Of a DNA stretch of 64,000 nucleotides, positions 47,352 to 58,600 are shown in pieces (positions within the stretch are counted from its first letter, which is position 1; each line of letters opens with the position of its first letter). Location of the stretch: the NCBI GenBank assembly GCA_029706075.1, contig JAINUG010000306.1, positions 62,001 to 126,000 of the forward strand, written 5' to 3'. The notes beneath the pieces were generated by a model, which saw nothing but the letters and a program-made list of their open reading frames with translations, searched no databases and was not told the origin of the DNA. The DNA is from Aldrovandia affinis. Its lineage: Eukaryota; Chordata; Actinopteri; Notacanthiformes; Halosauridae. The translations under genes and the position numbers were made by a program.

Positions 47352-48258
47352 TGACAAAAGTGACATAAATATTTAAAGGTGTACGATTTATTTTATTTTG
47401 TTAATTCGCCATTTTTTTCCATGCTTGTCAAATGTTTCAAACATTTAGTACATCTTTTATACATTTAACAAATATTTAATATCTTTACCAAATAAAACAA
47501 ATGCCTTTGAAAATGACAGGAACAAAATAAATACTACACATGCACTTTAAGATATGGGGGAAGCTAATGGTAACTACATAGAACAGGAAGTACTGTATGA
47601 AATAAAACAACACACACAATTATAAAATGCCAAAAAACTGAGATGAAGACCAACCTCTTAAAATAAAAATAGAAAATTAGTCCATTTTAATAAATAAACA
47701 GCTCAGACCACACTGTCATCAGCCCAAATGCATTCATGTAAATACACATGTTCACCCAGATAAGGTGTGTTTATTGATATAGATATTTATCCCATACACA
47801 CCTTTTCAGTTTTGTGCGTGTCATTGAAAAACACTTGGTGTTATTTGACTAAACAGGTTCAGGCATTTTCTACAAGGGTAAAAATATCTCTTAAGTATTA
47901 CAGAAAACAGCGAACTAGCTAGTTAATAGTGCAGTTTCGTATCTTTTCCCTGTAATTCCGTCCATTTAAATTGTACATTCCTTACCTATATTCACTCATA
48001 CAAGTTAATAATTTAATTAATTCTGCATAAAAGTACTGTGCGTGTAATACAGTAGTTTAATAGATCGGGGCATGCATTGGTCACAGAGGTGGCTCCAGTG
48101 AGGGAGAGAACACAGGCGGCTGCTCAGCCAATCAACTCTGCTATCCAGACCTATTTCCAACTCATCCACACAGGGATGCCAGACCGCAGCCTTCAAAGAT
48201 TATTAAGATTCACAGTATCCAAATCATGCTATATGCTCTCAGGCCAGGGGTGGACATG
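47352..48258. other. Non-coding stretch
   Basis: AT-rich, no exon or repeat termini recognised. Confidence 0.35.
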
Positions 48259-48266
48259 GTCCTGAC

Positions 48267-48421
48267 CAGTGGTGATTTTAGGGTTTTAAAATAGGGGTGC
48301 AATGTTCAAAAATCTTTTTCTTTTAAATGTTTTTTGACATTGATTTGAAAATTGTAATATTTTCATCCTAACAGCAGGGGGTGCAAATGCACCCGCTGCA
48401 CCCGTGGTAAAATCGCCACTG
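48267..48421. mobile_element. Complete hAT MITE, 155 bp, 8-bp target duplication
   Basis: Flanked by GTCCTGAC (48259-48266 and 48422-48429). Ends CAGTGGTGATTTTA and, inward from the right, CAGTGGCGATTTTA (13 of 14). Not the family at 47053. Confidence 0.9.
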
Positions 48422-48429
48422 GTCCTGAC

Positions 48430-50668
48430 AATCATTTTAAATGTAGCACTTTGTCTAATTTAGTACAAATGAAATAAATGCATTGATTGCATAGTTTAAT
48501 TTGAAGTCACTTTTCAGTCACCCAGTTTTAATAAAGTGGGGCTATTCTGTAAAAAAAAAAAATTGCTGCTTGGACAAAGGTCATGAATCTTTGCCACAAA
48601 GCCAGGATAGCCAAAGTGATCTGGCGGAGCCGGACACAATAAGCAGAGAAAACAGTTCAGCAGACAACAGGTTTACTGCAAAGAGGAAACGGCGGTCAGC
48701 ATCGTGTGGTTTTCCACTCAGTTTGTGAGTCTGTGAGCACCAGTGGGTGCCTTCCCTTCCTCCGGTGTGAGTCCCACGACAGCAGGCCGGCCGCCCCCTC
48801 CCTCGCCCCCGCCTCTGTCTCCTTATACTGTCTGAGGAGGCACTGCAATGCACAAGACGGGACAAAGCAAGTCAAGACTGCACCCAAAATCGTCCTCCAC
48901 AAGAACGTTCATCCTTGTCAATTGATTATCCTCTTCTGAATAACATTGGTGCTAGAGGGATTCTTCCAATTGTGTGAACCCGCTGAATGTTATAATTCCA
49001 GCAAGCGTTGTCTAATTGCTGTTGTTTTTTACATGTTTTTTAATGATGTGTTGTGATCCTTTTTGTGACTGTTAATTATCTTTTCATTTATTTAAACATC
49101 AGGTACAGTGGTCTATCTATCTATATCTATCTATGTGTTAATATGTTAACTATTCAGGAAAGCCACTGCTCTCCATTGACCCTGACCCTGACCCTCACCT
49201 TCTGTCTTTGGTAGCTGTGAACCTTCAATTAGACTCGAGCTGGAAAGAAACACAAAGGAGGGCAATTATCATAGAGAAACAGCAACTGCCACAGGTAGCG
49301 ACGCTTTTGAGTGAGCAAGCAGGAGGAGAGGGCGCTCAACCCGGAGAGCTCAAAGATTTGCGGCCACACCCTCTCTCGGGGGAAATGTACTGTCATGTCC
49401 CTGAAAGGTGCTATATAAGCTCTATCTGATGCGAATGTCTACATTAGGAGTGAAACTCAAAAAGCATCAATTCAAAACTGATCTTCATTTTCATTTTCGT
49501 TGACTAATTGGGGTGACCCCTTATTGGGAACCAGCATGAATGTTCTTGGATTTGTGTCATTTTGGAACAGAACACCTGTTCTAAGAATTGTCTGGAAAAA
49601 GGGTCATGGCCATAATCCTTTGAGGCTCTGCTGACTTGTCTGCAAACGAAGGTGTGCAATGTGCCACCCTAGGGTCTCTCTGATTGGCTCCGTTGTGCAT
49701 TCTGAAACAGGAGGGAGGGGTGACGGGTAAGAGACAGGCTGCCAGGCCTCACAAGTGGCATGCCCCTGATGCTGAACAGACACAGTGGGGGAGGGGGCCG
49801 CAAACACTGCCTACCCACACAGGCGAGTGCGCTCTGCCTTCAAACCAACCACCACTCCAGGGGGCAGATGGGTAGTCCACTGCTGCCCATTACTGAAAGT
49901 TCACCTATTGGATTAAACATGGGATCCACATGGCAGTACGTGTCTTTTTGTACAAAAAGAATGGTGTCTTTTTCTTTACATTGCTTTCAGGAACAACCCC
50001 TTGAATTAAGACAAATTCCATTTCGGAAATTGTGGAAATAGCTTTGAAGGCTGTTTGTGTAATTGGCAACTAACCATTTGCAAAACTGGTAATGCTAGTC
50101 ATTTGGCTTGGCTTGCAGAAAAGAACACAGTATTTGTTCTTGTAGATCAAGTTTATTATTTTCCAGGCCTCAAGAGCTGCAGTGCAGGTATTTGCTTGAT
50201 CAAGCACTACGACAAAACTTGCAAAAACTTGCAGACACTGTGGCCCTCGGGACCTGGAATTGAATATCCTTGTTGTAGATGATTTCCCATCTATGGTTTG
50301 TGGGTCTCTACAAATAAATCGCTGAGAACAGTCTACAGAAGCAATGCTTTCCTTTTTGTATATATGTGTGCTGCTGCGGTGGGCAAAAAAAAGAGCCCTT
50401 TTGTGTTTTTGTAGGCAGTGTTAGCCGCACAAGTCAGCTCACGGCTCTGGGTTTAGGGGCTGCAATTCTAAAAGCATCCTCCAGGGGCAGCATTCGGAGA
50501 GGAAATTAATACCGCGAGAAGTGAAGAGAGGCAGTAGGATATACCACTCAAACGCTGTCCTTTCCCTCTCATTATTGCACGTTTATTACCAGGTTTCCTG
50601 TTCAAATTCAAGTCCAGCACATTCAGCATGCACACCTGGTTACTGCCAGGACATGTGCAAACTCTTAC
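48430..50668. other. Downstream part of the FXYD7-like gene; last exon not identified
   Basis: The last coding exon and 3' UTR of the FXYD7-like gene should lie here on the minus strand. The only acceptor with a compatible phase I noted is at 48675 (after TCTTTGCAG), which would add NKPVVC and stop; this is weak. Open frames at 48501-48939 and 49208-50282 have no recognised domain. Confidence 0.3.
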
Positions 50669-53015
50669 TTGGATGATGATTTTGCACATTTGAATTTGTT
50701 ACCTGTTGGAGAAAAAAAAGATAGTTATGTAGATTAGGAGAAACAGGGAATAAGTAAGGAGGGAGTAGGAGTGACACAGAATTTATATTTTAATTTTAAA
50801 CCAAAAAAGGGAATCTTCCCAATGTGAACATTTCAGTGGAAATCACTATAAAACAAGAGGGACACATTAACCCTAGGATGCACAGTGAACTTAACCCCCC
50901 ATTTGGTGACCAATTATACTCTCTATTTCTTTCCATTTACCATCCCCCACGAGCCCGCTGCCTGCCTCCGTGGGACAAGCAACTTCCCAGAGCTCGTGTT
51001 GGCTCACCCTCCCCCTGGGGCGGACAGCCAATCGCCAGAGGGATTTCTAAGCGCAGCTGCAGTGGGTAACCTGCATTCTAGGCAAATGCCTTGACCGCTA
51101 CCCGAGGCCCCGATCTTTCTCACTTTTGTATTGATGGCTGTGCAAAAGTTATGTAATATTATCTATCAAAAGACATCAAATATGTTCTAGGTAAATTTGT
51201 TTGTAAAATAAAACTTGCATGATGATGAGCAAAATAGTCTTCCAGTGGTGTGAAATTGTTGACTTCAGAAGACTTCCTGCTTAAATACTTAGACTTCCTG
51301 CTAAAGCGTTGCCCTCCACTCCACTCTGGACATTGATTGATCTAATTCAAGCAAGTCATTAGCTATGTTTCGATTAGGCCGTTTTTATGTGAATAAAGTC
51401 ATATCGTATAAAAAAGTTTGTCGACAGTCGTGATGGAAACAACAAACGTCGGTAATCATTGTTCAATATCGACAAAAGGTTTATACTTTCGACATGCTGG
51501 AATCATTTTGTTGTCAATGTTATGTTGTGCGACCAATGGTTGTGCGATTATTTAACTAGGCTAATACTCGTTGATGTTCCGCAGAAGTCATGTGACAGTA
51601 TTTTAGTCATTTGTTTCCTTTATTATCAAGGTTTTTGTTCGCCAAGAACCGATTTAATGGAAACGCACCTTCACCGGCAAAATTCGCATGCATTATGATG
51701 TTTACGACCTTTGAGTTGTTCGCTTACAATTAGTTCGATGAAACACAGCCAATGGCGGGTTGATTTTATTGACAACCGTTGCAGTTTTACAACAACCTGG
51801 TGGGGGCGCTGTACTCACTCAAGGCGATGAGAATCCCAGTAACGAACATGATCACCGCCAGGATTACGCCCGTAGTCCTGAGGGTGTCGTAGTCTGAGGA
51901 AAACAGCACAGACCATAAATTCCTGGTAAAATCTACATTTCTGTGGTGTTAGAGGAACACGAATGTGTCCTTTATTATGCGTTACTCCTCTCGCTCCTTG
52001 TTTACGCAATCCTTAGGACAGTTACAAACACGAGTCATTCAGTGATTACAGAAAACAATTGAACTGGAAACGACTGTTTATGATGATGAAGTTTAACATT
52101 GACATTTTTGAATTCTTAAAACAATCGGTGATGTTCGACAATGATACTTACCATACTGAAAGGCACTTTGATCCGCAAGCATTGATTCTGGGAAAAAAAT
52201 AAAATGTAGGCTATGAAGAGTTTCACAAGAGAGCCTTAAGAGTAACATGCGTGACAATTTAAAAGTGTACCTTCAACAGCACGGCAAAAGTCTTTATAAC
52301 ATTTATGTGGATAATAATGTGTAAAATAATGTGTAAGGGTTGGAAACCGACAAGTATTGGAAAGGTTCATATAAAAAACGTTCATGATATTATCTCGGGA
52401 ACTGTCCCTTCAGAACCATGGACAGAACCCTGAAATAAACACCCTTTAATCTGAGCTATGTGCAAATAATAGGATTTACCGGTTCTGTGTCTTTTCTTAA
52501 ATCGGTGCAATGACCAAGCCAAACGCGCATTATTCTATTGATCATCTCACTGAATACCCTAGGCTACTCATGCACAGAGATTGAAAGAACAAATCCCCAA
52601 AAGAAGGGAAGAAGATGGACAATTGTATGCGCAATCTAGATTTAAATATTTAAAAAAACCAGTGTATAAACGTTAAAGGGGGAGATCCAGGTTTCTCCGC
52701 TTTCCTGTTCTCTGCAGAAGCAGAATCAGTGATCTATCGGCTACGGATGATGATCAGTAATTCAGAGGCTCTGAGCTCAGCACAAAAGCGAGGTAGGTGA
52801 AACGGGTTTCAAGCACAGCTCTGCACTTTCTGGGCTAACCGCCTAGCGAAGCAAACGCATTATAGGCGGTTATTCGTTGCTGATTGGATGCACGCAGCTG
52901 CTGTTAAACGCTGAGGATCACACACACCGCAAGTATGCCCCGGTACTTGAAGGGGTTAAAAGAAAAATTGGAATCGGCGCTTTGAATAAAAATAAGGCAA
53001 GGCTGAAACATCTTC

Positions 53016-53079
<64 letters not shown>

Positions 53080-53844
53080 ATAATAATAATAATAATGATT
53101 GAGCCATTATTTCAGGATATCACTGACTTGTGTTGTAAATAAATATATTGGCTTAGGTTTCCTCTTATGCGCGCAGTCTATAATGTAATAAGTGCTACCG
53201 TAAGAGATAAGACAATGGGCACACCGTGGGTGTTGTTGCTGGCACGAAAGCAGCGCTGGTAATGCGGCTTTATGCAGCTGAACCCCCGGTTTTTACATTG
53301 GCTTAGTTAGCGCTTTGGACTCTACCCCAACGTCTCTTCTTCCAGATACGTCGTCGACAAGTTTTGAAGTATTCCTGCACAGATCAGTTTTTCATCATAG
53401 GAAATATTCCCCTTTTATTCAAATGAGAAATATGCATCTTAGATACTATTCCGGCGAATGCATTACTAAAAAATTACACTTCTAAAATATAGCCTGAATC
53501 CAAACAAATAAACACGGCAATATTTTCCCCTGCTACCACAATAGCAGCAGTGCGGGCTTTTCAAATCTGATACATTTTTGTGACTCAACAATAAACTGAA
53601 TAAAGTTACTTTATAAAAATGCCATGCCGTATAATTGCATAGTTGTCCTGCATAGGCCTACTATACAATAATTCTTAAATAATATAACAATCCAAACTTT
53701 ACTAAAGAAATAATATATGTGGAAAGCCTAGTTTGCAATTCTCCTGAAAGTAACTTCTAATATTATAAAAAATATTAATATATAATAGCCTTTTATTAAA
53801 CTTGTCATATTAAAAAGATATGACTAACCTCCTGTAGTTGCCAT
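50669..53844 (-). CDS. FXYD7-like Na,K-ATPase regulator (partial model, last exon unresolved)
   Basis: FXYD proteins are single-pass membrane subunits that modulate Na,K-ATPase affinity and kinetics. Minus-strand exons: 53844-53829 (MATTG), 52187-52152, 51893-51819 and 50702-50669, with phases agreeing throughout. The product starts MATTGESMLADQSAFQYDYD, containing the FXYD signature as FQYD. A transmembrane helix follows (TTGVILAVIMFVTGILIALS), then a basic cytosolic stretch NKFKCAKSSS. There is no signal peptide and the protein starts MAT, as in FXYD7 and unlike FXYD1/3/5. Its 75-base transmembrane exon has the same length and phases as the one of the FXYD gene at 63.6 kb. The final exon lies below 50669 and was not identified. 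The intron after the TM exon holds a SINE and a MITE; intron 1 holds a trinucleotide microsatellite. Confidence 0.85.
50877..51115 (-). mobile_element. tRNA-derived SINE related to the copy at 37386
   Basis: On the minus strand it shares TTGGCTGTCCGCC, AGGGGGAGGG and the TATAATTGG(C/T)(T/C)AC(T/C)(A)AA tail with the 37.4-kb SINE, but has a different tRNA-like head (GGGTAGCGGTCAAGGCATTT). In the intron after the FXYD7-like TM exon. Confidence 0.7.
51361..51749. mobile_element. Probable MITE in the FXYD7-like gene
   Basis: Imperfect inverted ends AGCTATGTTTCGATTAG and GGCTGTGTTTCATCGAACTA (inward from the right), a type of terminus widespread in fish genomes. It ends about 70 bp from the TM exon donor. 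Confidence 0.5.
51819..51893 (-). CDS. FXYD7-like transmembrane exon
   Basis: Acceptor TCCTCAG, donor GTGAGT. The first codon is completed with the preceding exon to give the D of FQYD. It encodes the whole helix, with conserved glycines at TTG and VTG and the terminal serine split across the exon junction, the standard FXYD gene layout. Confidence 0.9.
53016..53096. repeat. Compound trinucleotide microsatellite (TAA)n(CTA)n(TAA)n
   Basis: About ten TAA, eleven CTA/ACT, then six TAA units, in intron 1 of the FXYD7-like gene. Confidence 0.95.
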
Positions 53845-55361
53845 GACTGCAGTGTTGAATTGCTGAAGGTTTTTGCTTCGATCTCGCTCGTGCTCCGATG
53901 CAGAGTTGCAGGAATGTGATTTGGAAGAAATTCACAGGGAGGGTGGGTAGTAAAGAACTGCAGCTTTATGTAGCGGATGTAGATGGGGGCTGGTGGCCAC
54001 CCGATGGCGGAGAGCTGCCATTGCTACTGGCGCCTTACCAACAGAAGAGGATGGTCCCTCGAGATACCTTTATGATGCACGTGCCAGACTATGCGGAGAA
54101 TACAGTACTTTCTCTGCTGGAGCTCTTGTACTTTCCGGACTTTGGGTCGCGCGAGTCCTCAGCAGCATGGCTGCGACAACAGGTTTCTTTGCTCCATCTG
54201 TAACAGGGTTCTCCAATGCGGCTCCCGAAGTGCATCGGCTACCTAGCAACAAGGCAGCGAGAAACTGCGGATGTAGCAGCGATAGGGAGAACAGAGATAT
54301 GTGAACTGCTGTGATCAAATGCATAATGTACTTCACTACATTTAATTATCTGCTTTGATGTGACAGTAGAATTACTAATTATTCGACTGCCGTTCTAGGT
54401 TTTATCTCTACGTGAATAATTGTCAAGTGAGGCGAATAAATGATGGGTTTTGTATATATACATTGCAATCTTGGAATTATAGCCTAATATATATGCAGTA
54501 TATGTGTGTATGTGTATATTAGGTTATAACTCCAAGAATGGATGGAATGCTTGCATTTCTTAATGGGTAGAGTTTGCAGCGTATATTGCATATATTGATT
54601 AGTCACAATATATATTTGGAAAAATACATATATCACATTTTTTCTGGCCGCGAAATGAGTGCGAAAAGACCAATAAAAGTAGTGTAGCCTATTAGCTCTT
54701 AAAATATAATGGAAAATCCCACTTTTCTGTGGTAGTTTTCACCCAAACTAATGTGAAAATGTCGCTCCCTTTCGTCAATCCGACTCTCAAATGAACTATG
54801 TTTACAACTCGCAGGAAAATGCTGTTCTGTTCATGTCCAGTGATGGCCCACTGGGTGTGTGTGTGGGGGGTCCTAACTATCTCATATTCATTTACAGGGT
54901 GAGTGTGGCCTGCTGTGTTATCTCTTGCTGTGCAGGTGGAGGGGGGGAGGGTCTTCTCTCGTGTGTAGCGGGTTAAAAAATAGCGCTGTATCAGCGACAC
55001 TGGAAAGTACCGCATTCACATTAGCCAAATATTGCGCTTTCTTAGTTACTACAGTTGGCGTGGTTCTGTTGTCACTCAAACACGGGATGCAATGACAAAA
55101 CATGTTCTGTGCAATAAACCGTTTGGAAGCAGGAAAAAATACATATGTATAACATATATAAAGAAAATGGACCAGTATAGGTCTAGGCTAGCTGTAAATA
55201 AGTCACGTGCATGGAACTGTGAAGTGAAAGTGCATGTGACGTAATGGTTGGATGTAATTTAAATCGATTCATATTACTTTTATTATGCAGGTATAATAGG
55301 GACGCTGAACAACAGAACATCAATACAAAGAGGGGGCATAAAACACGAACAATCAAAACAG
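53845..55361. other. Intergenic stretch between the two FXYD genes, with FXYD7-like 5' region
   Basis: Holds the 5' flank of the FXYD7-like gene (read leftward) and otherwise no exon I can support. An open frame at 53898-54203 lies on the opposite strand over the likely first exon or promoter and has no recognisable domain. A/T-rich TATA(TG)n words occur at 54455-54515. Confidence 0.35.
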
Positions 55362-55367
55362 TTTATT
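55362..55367 (-). terminator. Candidate polyadenylation signal of the FXYD1/6-like gene
   Basis: AATAAA on the minus strand about 190 bases past the proposed stop codon, followed by a T/G-rich stretch (CTGTTTTGATTGTTCG). Position and context suit the 3' end of this short transcript. Confidence 0.4.
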
Positions 55368-55555
55368 GTCTTTAACATCAGAAGGGAGATTTCTTAAAAT
55401 ACAACACATTTAATTGACATATTTCTCAAACCTTTTCAAAATAGTTAATAGTATAGAAAAAGAGAAAAAAGCAAACAGAAGAAGATATACAAATAGAGAG
55501 AACGATGGACCAGGAAGGAATTTTTCAGAAGCTTCCTGCACTCGAAGAGATAATT

Positions 55556-55611
55556 TCAGTCAGGAAAGTCCTCTTCAGTTTTGGCCTTAGACTGCTCTCT
55601 AGTGGCATAGT
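55556..55611 (-). CDS. FXYD1/6-like terminal coding exon
   Basis: Follows ATACCAG on the minus strand and encodes YATREQSKAKTEEDFPD then TGA at 55558-55556. Charged, alanine-containing composition is similar to the end of FXYD6 (ANATEPQKAEN). The acceptor is only moderately strong, so this exon is likely but not proven. Confidence 0.6.
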
Positions 55612-58600
55612 CTGGTATTGCAGGAGGACCAAGGACAGAGGTGAGATGAGATTGGCTAACAGTGATGTGCTTTTACAACACAAACCGAGGAACAAGATGA
55701 CGAAAAACAATTATACTAATACAAGTGTTTATAAAATCTGAGGTGTCATATTATGTCTTGTGGTATTGCTAATAAAAATGCTAAATGGCTATTATTATTC
55801 TACTGATCTTTTTTGACATATTGGACTCACCTGACATCCACCTGTTGCATTTACTTCTCACCTGCAATAGAAACCAAGTTAAAATCTGTATATTTTTTTG
55901 TATTTATTATTATTATTAGGTTGAATGCATCTGTATGTGTCTTCATTACTTATTTGTAAGCACTATTTGCAATCCCCTTGACCATTCATCAGAGTCTAAG
56001 CAACAGCATATTATACATTAAATAAATGTTTCTCTACACATACTTTAAGTTTGACAAACAACACATAATTAAAGATCTCACATTTGATGGCTTCCGCCTC
56101 TGCTTCAGTTAACCCGGGCCTAGGAATAAAAATAACTCAGGTGAGAGGTTTTAACTATGTGTCAACACAATACAAGTTTCAGACTCTGAGCTTGATGTGA
56201 TTTGTTGCTTTCTCCAGATAGTGTTTTGTGAGTGACAGTTCGAACTCACCGTTGCTGCTGGTTGAATTTGCAGCGACATTTTCGGCCTACAGAGAAAGAG
56301 AGACTGTGAATTAGGTGAGATACAACTAATATATCATGACCTTCTTAAAATAATGGCCTAAGTCATATTTTCAAGTTTTTCAAAAAACAGAATAAACTGA
56401 ACCAAATATAGAATATATGATATTTATTAATAATTTCACACAAAAAGGTTATGACAATATATGACTAAATAAATAACGCTATCTGTCAATTATGTAACAT
56501 AAGAGGATTAGATTACTTAGGCCAATTTACGAACATGCCGTTGTGACTTAGGCAATTTTAAACCTGACTTAGGCCAAATTACTTCTGGAGTAAGTGACTT
56601 AGGCAAGCAGCCGCCATCTTGAAAGCTTGTAAAATTGTCACATTGTCTTGTGACTTAGGCAAAAATACAATGGCCTAAGTCACACTCTTGACGTAGGCCA
56701 TTATACTACCGGGGTAGGAACAGCATGATCTTTTCAATGAAGGATGTAGGCAATTTTACCAGAGGTGGCCAGCATCATGAAGAGATGACTTAGGCAAAAA
56801 AAATCATTTTCCTCAAAAAATGACGTAGGCCATTATTTTAAGAAGGTGACTATATATATATGCCCATTACTTGGGCTACCATGGCTAGGAGAAGACTTTG
56901 AAAGAGGGGTGATTGTTAGGGCATTGGCAGGCGCTTCAGTGACAAAGACTGTTCAACTTGCTGGTGTTTTATGAGAAACGGTGGCTAAGGTGATGTTGAC
57001 ATGGAAGTTTGAGGGAAAGACATCATCAACTAGGGGTATCTAGTTATTCATTGGTTTGAGATGCAAGGCAAATCAGACAAACAACTCTGAATCAGTTGAC
57101 TGCAAATATCAATCTAGGGTGTGAGCAGGCAGTTTAATCAAGAACAGTCCATTGAGAACTTCACAGACAGGGATACTATGGTCGGGTAGGGGTGCATAAA
57201 CCCCTTATTACAGCTAAAGATGCACGTTTGAAAGTGAAGTGGTGCAAAGAACACAGGTAGCAGTCTACTGAGCTGTGTAAAAAAATAATATGGTCAGATG
57301 AGTCATCCGTCACCCTGTTCTCAACAAGCGGACATGTGTGGTGCATGAAAAAATTAACCTCTAGGCCAGAGTGCTTGTTTCTCATGATGAAGGGTTCTGA
57401 CAGCTCTGTATGGTGTGGGGTGGTCACCTTCATCCTGTGGTGAAGAATTTCTATCCTGATGGGAGTGGGCTCTTCCAGGATGACAATGCCCCCATCCACA
57501 GGCCACAAGTGGTCACCAAACGGTTTGATGAGCAAGAAAACAATGTAAACCATATGCCATGGCTGTCTCAGTCACCAGATCTCAACCCAATCAAACACTT
57601 ATGGGAGATTCTGGAGCAACACATGAGAAAGCATTTTCTACCACCATCAACAAAACACCAAATAATGGAATTTCTTGTAGAAGATTGGTGATGCATCCCT
57701 CCAATATAGTTCCTGACACTAGTAGAATCTATGCCAAGGGCACACTGAAGTTCTTCTGGTGGCTTGTGGCTCTATAAAGACACTTTATGTTTGTGTTTCT
57801 TTTATTTTGCCAGTTACCTGTATGTCTCATAAATAACCAGTTAAATGCATTTCTAGTTGGCCAGGTCACACATCTTAATGTTCTGTGCAAACAAATAATC
57901 AAATTAAGTCTTACTCTGGTTTGCTAGTTTGAAAACTTATTTGCAAGAAAGACAAGAATCTGACAAGAATAGTAGGCTGTTTTGTATCCTACTGCTTTGC
58001 AGACCACTGGATTTTGTAGGTAGCATGTGTCTGCAGTCACAGATTGCGTGGATTACACACAGATTATACATAGTATGTGTGTATGTGTGTGTGGTGCACG
58101 TGTGCATACAGGGTGTATATATACAGTAGTGTTTTTATTCATACCCTTGGTAAAGATTAACAAAAGATGTATAAAATAAACTATTTAAGTAATGAGGTAG
58201 AATTTATGCTCAAGAATTCCGAAAATTATATTCTTTAATAAAAATGCATTGGCACGAAGCACAATTGAACAAAAAAGATTAATTTTTTTTCTCCAGAAAA
58301 ATCAAGAATCAGAAATATTCACACCCCTGTTATCAGTACTTTGTGGTTCCTCCCTTGGCCATTATAACAGCAAGTAGTCACATTCTGTAGTGTGGTACGA
58401 GGTTATGGAACTTCTTGGGGGGATCCTCAACCATTCCTCCATGCAGAATGTTGTAGTTCCTTCAGATTCTTGGGTTGACGTTTGTGTCCACAAATGTTCA
58501 ATTGGATTCAGGTTTGGACATTGATCTTGTGCTCTATCAACCATTTATTAGTTTATTTGGATGTATGTTTGGGATTGTTGTCTTGTTGGAAGGTCCATCT

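Noticed and set aside
48655-48675. Candidate last exon of the FXYD7-like gene (NKPVVC stop)
   Set aside because: Phase fits and TCTTTGCAG is a good acceptor, but six residues give no family evidence and the distance is 2 kb. Kept only as a possibility.
49190-49240. Another possible FXYD7-like exon near an AGACAGAAG/GTGAGG donor on the minus strand
   Set aside because: No convincing acceptor with a pyrimidine tract and no family-like sequence.
53898-54304. Overlapping 100-codon frames at the FXYD7-like 5' end
   Set aside because: No recognisable domain, opposite strand to the gene and CpG-rich composition; chance frames are sufficient.
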